Origin: Betaproteobacteria bacterium
GTDB taxonomy: Bacteria; Pseudomonadota; Gammaproteobacteria; Burkholderiales; SG8-39
Assembly (NCBI GenBank): GCA_007280315.1
Contig: QYQC01000229.1
Span: 1-5,730, forward strand
Direction of reading: 5' to 3'
Length of the DNA stretch: 5,730 bases
The notes under the pieces are model-generated. The model was not told where the DNA came from. It saw only the letters and a program-made list of their open reading frames with translations, and did no database searches. Each line of letters opens with the position of its first letter. Within the stretch, counting starts at the first letter, position 1. The translations under genes and the position numbers were made by a program. This document shows, one piece after another, positions 3,922-5,730 of the stretch.

Positions 3922-5730
3922 ATGATGTCTATTGAGCGCGACCACACCGTACGTGCCGTTTCTTTTCTTTTATTCTTGCGGAACGTTCGCTGGATTATCG
4001 CGGGGCTGATAGTCGCCATGGCATCCGGCACGGCCGTTGCCAGCGGAAGTTACTGGCCTGTCTTTACGGCACGCTATCCCACTTTCGCGGCATCGCAGGG
4101 CGGAAATTGTTATTCCTCCTGCCATAGCTACGAGGGTTCTTCGGCTGACTACTACGGTAGTTGGAAAGCGGCAGTATTCGCCAGGGCGGACACGACTTTG
4201 AAACAGAGTCTTTCCCAGAACGGTTACGGTGGCCTGCCGCCGGGCGTGGTCGACCAGGCATATCTCGATATCGAATCGCTGGATTCGGACAATGACGGGT
4301 ACGCGAACTGGGCCGAAATACTGGCCGGCAAGCGACCGGGCGACCCGAACGATCGTCCTGCCTTTACCGCAGCGGGTGCCCCGACGGGCGTGAGCGCGAC
4401 CGGCGGTAGTACGCAGGCGATAGTGAGCTTTAGCCCTGGCGCAAGCGGTGGTGCCGGCGCGACACTGTTCACAGTGACAGCCAGTCCCGGCGGCAACACG
4501 GCCAAGGGGATGTCCTCGCCCATTTTGGTAACCGGGCTGACGAATGGTACGGCCTACACGTTCACCGTCAGCGCCACTAACGGGTTCGGAGCGGCAGCCG
4601 TCTCGACCGCCTCGAGTAATGTGACGCCGGCAGGATCGGCCACCACCCCGACCCTGGTGAGCGCCAAGGCGGGCGGGACGCAGGCAACAGTCAGTTTCGT
4701 CGAACCGACCAACGGCAGCGTCATCAACGGCACGCTCATGGGCTACACCGTCACATCCAGCCCCGGCGGCATTACCGCCAAGGGATTTGGCTCGCCGATT
4801 TTGGTCCAGGGGCTCTCCAATGACGTGAGCTACACCTTCACCGTCGAAGTAACGAATTCAGGGCTGCCGTCGGTGGCTTCCAATGCAGTGACACCATTGG
4901 CCAGTCTGGCGACCGCGCCCTCCAGCCCGAATTGCTGTTCGTTCGTCGATTCTGGTGACCAAATGGCAATCCTCGCTTTCAGTCCGCCATCCGACGGCGG
5001 CTCGCCGATCACCGGTTACGCTGCCATCTGCACCTATCAGTCAGGCGCTGGCATACCGCTCAGCTTCACGGTTACCAGTCCCGCCCCCACCATCACGTTA
5101 TCCGGTCTGAACAACGGCACTACCTACAAGTGCGGACTAACCGCGACCAACGCGGTCGGCACCAGCAGGACTCCGTCTTTCGCTTCAGATTTCAACGCGC
5201 AATTTATCCCCAGCGCTCCAGGTCGTCCCGGCGTGCCCACGTCGATCAAGGTGACACCGGGAAATGGGCAGGCAATCATCGCCTTTGGTCCGCCTGCATT
5301 TGACGGCGGATCGGCAGTTCTCGATTACAGCGCAAGCTGCAAGACCGGAGGAACGACCACAGGGCCGGTAACCGGTCTGACGTCACCGCTAACGGTCTCC
5401 GGGCTTACCAACGGCACTGCCTACGCCTGTTGGGTCACTGCACGCAATGCGCAAGGCACATTCAATACGCTGGCGTTCAATCCAGTCACGATAGGCGTGA
5501 CGCCGACGACCGCTACGGCCCCAGGTGCACCGACGGCGGTGAGCGCCGTTGCGGGCAACGCGCAGGCGACGGTGAGCTTCACGCCGCCGACCTCGAACGG
5601 CGGTAGTGCGATCACCGGTTACATTGTGACCTCCACTCCGGGCGCGTTCAGCGCTGCCGGGCAGGGTTCGCCGCTCGTTGTTACTGGATTGGCCAACGGA
5701 ACTTCCTACACATTCACCGTAGTTGCGACC
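3922..5730 (+). CDS. Exported CX3CH haem-like / EF-hand / multi-Fn3 protein, 3' end outside window
   Basis: The frame is open for 603 codons to the right edge with no stop. Residues 22-40 form a signal-peptide core with cleavage near T-A-V-A|S (40/41). The mature N-terminus has C63-Y-S-S-C67-H68, a haem c attachment motif with three rather than two spacer residues, followed by a Tyr/Ser-rich stretch. Residues 121-132 are a canonical EF-hand loop (D121, D123, D125-G, Y127, N129, E132) running into the AGKRPGDPNDRP motif, a pairing I know from small periplasmic or secreted cytochrome-like proteins. From about 152 come Fn3 modules at roughly 152-236, 241-327, 332-428, 434-530 and 533-603 (cut). 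Modules 3 and 4 each carry a likely disulfide (C370-C404 and C473-C503). Fn3 arrays usually act as spacers or adhesive stalks outside the cell. The role may be surface adhesion or redox linked to the envelope (inference). Whether the missing end holds a sorting tail cannot be seen. Confidence 0.9.
   Translation, partial: MMSIERDHTVRAVSFLLFLRNVRWIIAGLIVAMASGTAVASGSYWPVFTARYPTFAASQGGNCYSSCHSYEGSSADYYGSWKAAVFARADTTLKQSLSQNGYGGLPPGVVDQAYLDIESLDSDNDGYANWAEILAGKRPGDPNDRPAFTAAGAPTGVSATGGSTQAIVSFSPGASGGAGATLFTVTASPGGNTAKGMSSPILVTGLTNGTAYTFTVSATNGFGAAAVSTASSNVTPAGSATTPTLVSAKAGGTQATVSFVEPTNGSVINGTLMGYTVTSSPGGITAKGFGSPILVQGLSNDVSYTFTVEVTNSGLPSVASNAVTPLASLATAPSSPNCCSFVDSGDQMAILAFSPPSDGGSPITGYAAICTYQSGAGIPLSFTVTSPAPTITLSGLNNGTTYKCGLTATNAVGTSRTPSFASDFNAQFIPSAPGRPGVPTSIKVTPGNGQAIIAFGPPAFDGGSAVLDYSASCKTGGTTTGPVTGLTSPLTVSGLTNGTAYACWVTARNAQGTFNTLAFNPVTIGVTPTTATAPGAPTAVSAVAGNAQATVSFTPPTSNGGSAITGYIVTSTPGAFSAAGQGSPLVVTGLANGTSYTFTVVAT
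4108..4125 (+). other. Haem-c-like CX3CH motif
   Basis: The codons TGT TAT TCC TCC TGC CAT read Cys-Tyr-Ser-Ser-Cys-His (residues 63-68). It is the only such motif in the visible protein. Covalent haem attachment normally uses CXXCH; CX3CH and longer variants are known but rare. It could be a true haem site, a plain disulfide, or a metal site. Confidence 0.6.
4282..4317 (+). other. EF-hand-type calcium-binding loop
   Basis: Residues 121-132 have the pattern D-x-D-x-D-G-Y-x-N-x-x-E, with acidic or Asn ligands at loop positions 1, 3, 5, 9 and 12 and Gly at 6, all matching the canonical loop. The following E-I-L-A-G and PGDPNDRP resemble the calcium-loop tails found in secreted bacterial proteins. 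Confidence 0.75.
4375..5730 (+). repeat. Array of five fibronectin type III modules (last one cut by window end)
   Basis: Five modules of about 85-100 residues recur, each with a Pro-rich entry (A-P-x-x-V), a strand such as Q-A-x-V-S-F, the G-L-x-N-G-T-x-Y hallmark and a closing x-V-x-A-x-N. The hallmark lies near 4531-4554, 4813-4833 (degenerate SNDVSY), 5104-5127, 5401-5424 and 5686-5709. Modules 1, 2 and 5 share an S-P-G-G/A...K/A-G...S-P-I/L-L-V segment; 3 and 4 form a cysteine-containing subtype. Confidence 0.85.

Noticed and set aside
1..5730. tRNA, rRNA, CRISPR array, insertion sequence or attachment site
   Set aside because: No cloverleaf, regular spacer repeats, transposase motifs or terminal inverted repeats were seen on reading through the window.

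Overview
The window looks like a piece of a GC-rich betaproteobacterial-type chromosome, probably an environmental relative of Rhodocyclales, Nitrosomonadales or Gallionellaceae. This rests on GC-rich codon use, the style of the type II/IV secretion ATPase tail, and a two-copy W-x-W-D...F-W-V-N secreted module that I associate with such genomes. It is an inference from sequence style, not a database match. All genes seen are on the + strand.

Layout. (1) Positions 1-221 hold the last 72 codons of a GspE/PilB-type secretion ATPase that begins upstream. (2) Positions 222-447 are non-coding, with a short stem-loop, a Fur-box-like palindrome and an extended -10 promoter candidate. (3) Positions 448-2550 and 2555-3754 form a tight two-gene unit separated by 4 nt: a 700-residue secreted protein with two tandem copies of an ~80-residue module and a strand-rich C-terminal two thirds, then a 399-residue outer-membrane beta-barrel candidate ending in Phe. 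(4) Positions 3755-3921 are a regulatory intergenic region with a perfect inverted repeat overlapping a consensus -35 box, and a second Fur-like site. (5) From 3922 to beyond the right edge runs a long open gene (603 codons visible, no stop). It encodes an exported protein with a single haem-c-like CX3CH motif, an EF-hand-type calcium loop and at least five fibronectin type III (Fn3) modules.

How they may fit together (inference). Every complete or 5'-complete gene encodes an envelope or exported protein, and the flanking gene encodes an ATPase of a machine that drives type II secretion or type IV pili. The pair at 448-3754 reads as a secreted protein plus an outer-membrane partner. The gene at 3922 reads as a large extracellular adhesive or electron-transfer-related protein. 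Fur-like sites ahead of both transcription units hint at iron control. The most unusual direct observation is the CX3CH motif (one residue longer than the usual CXXCH) joined to an EF-hand loop and an Fn3 array. None of the three envelope genes has a function I can name with confidence.
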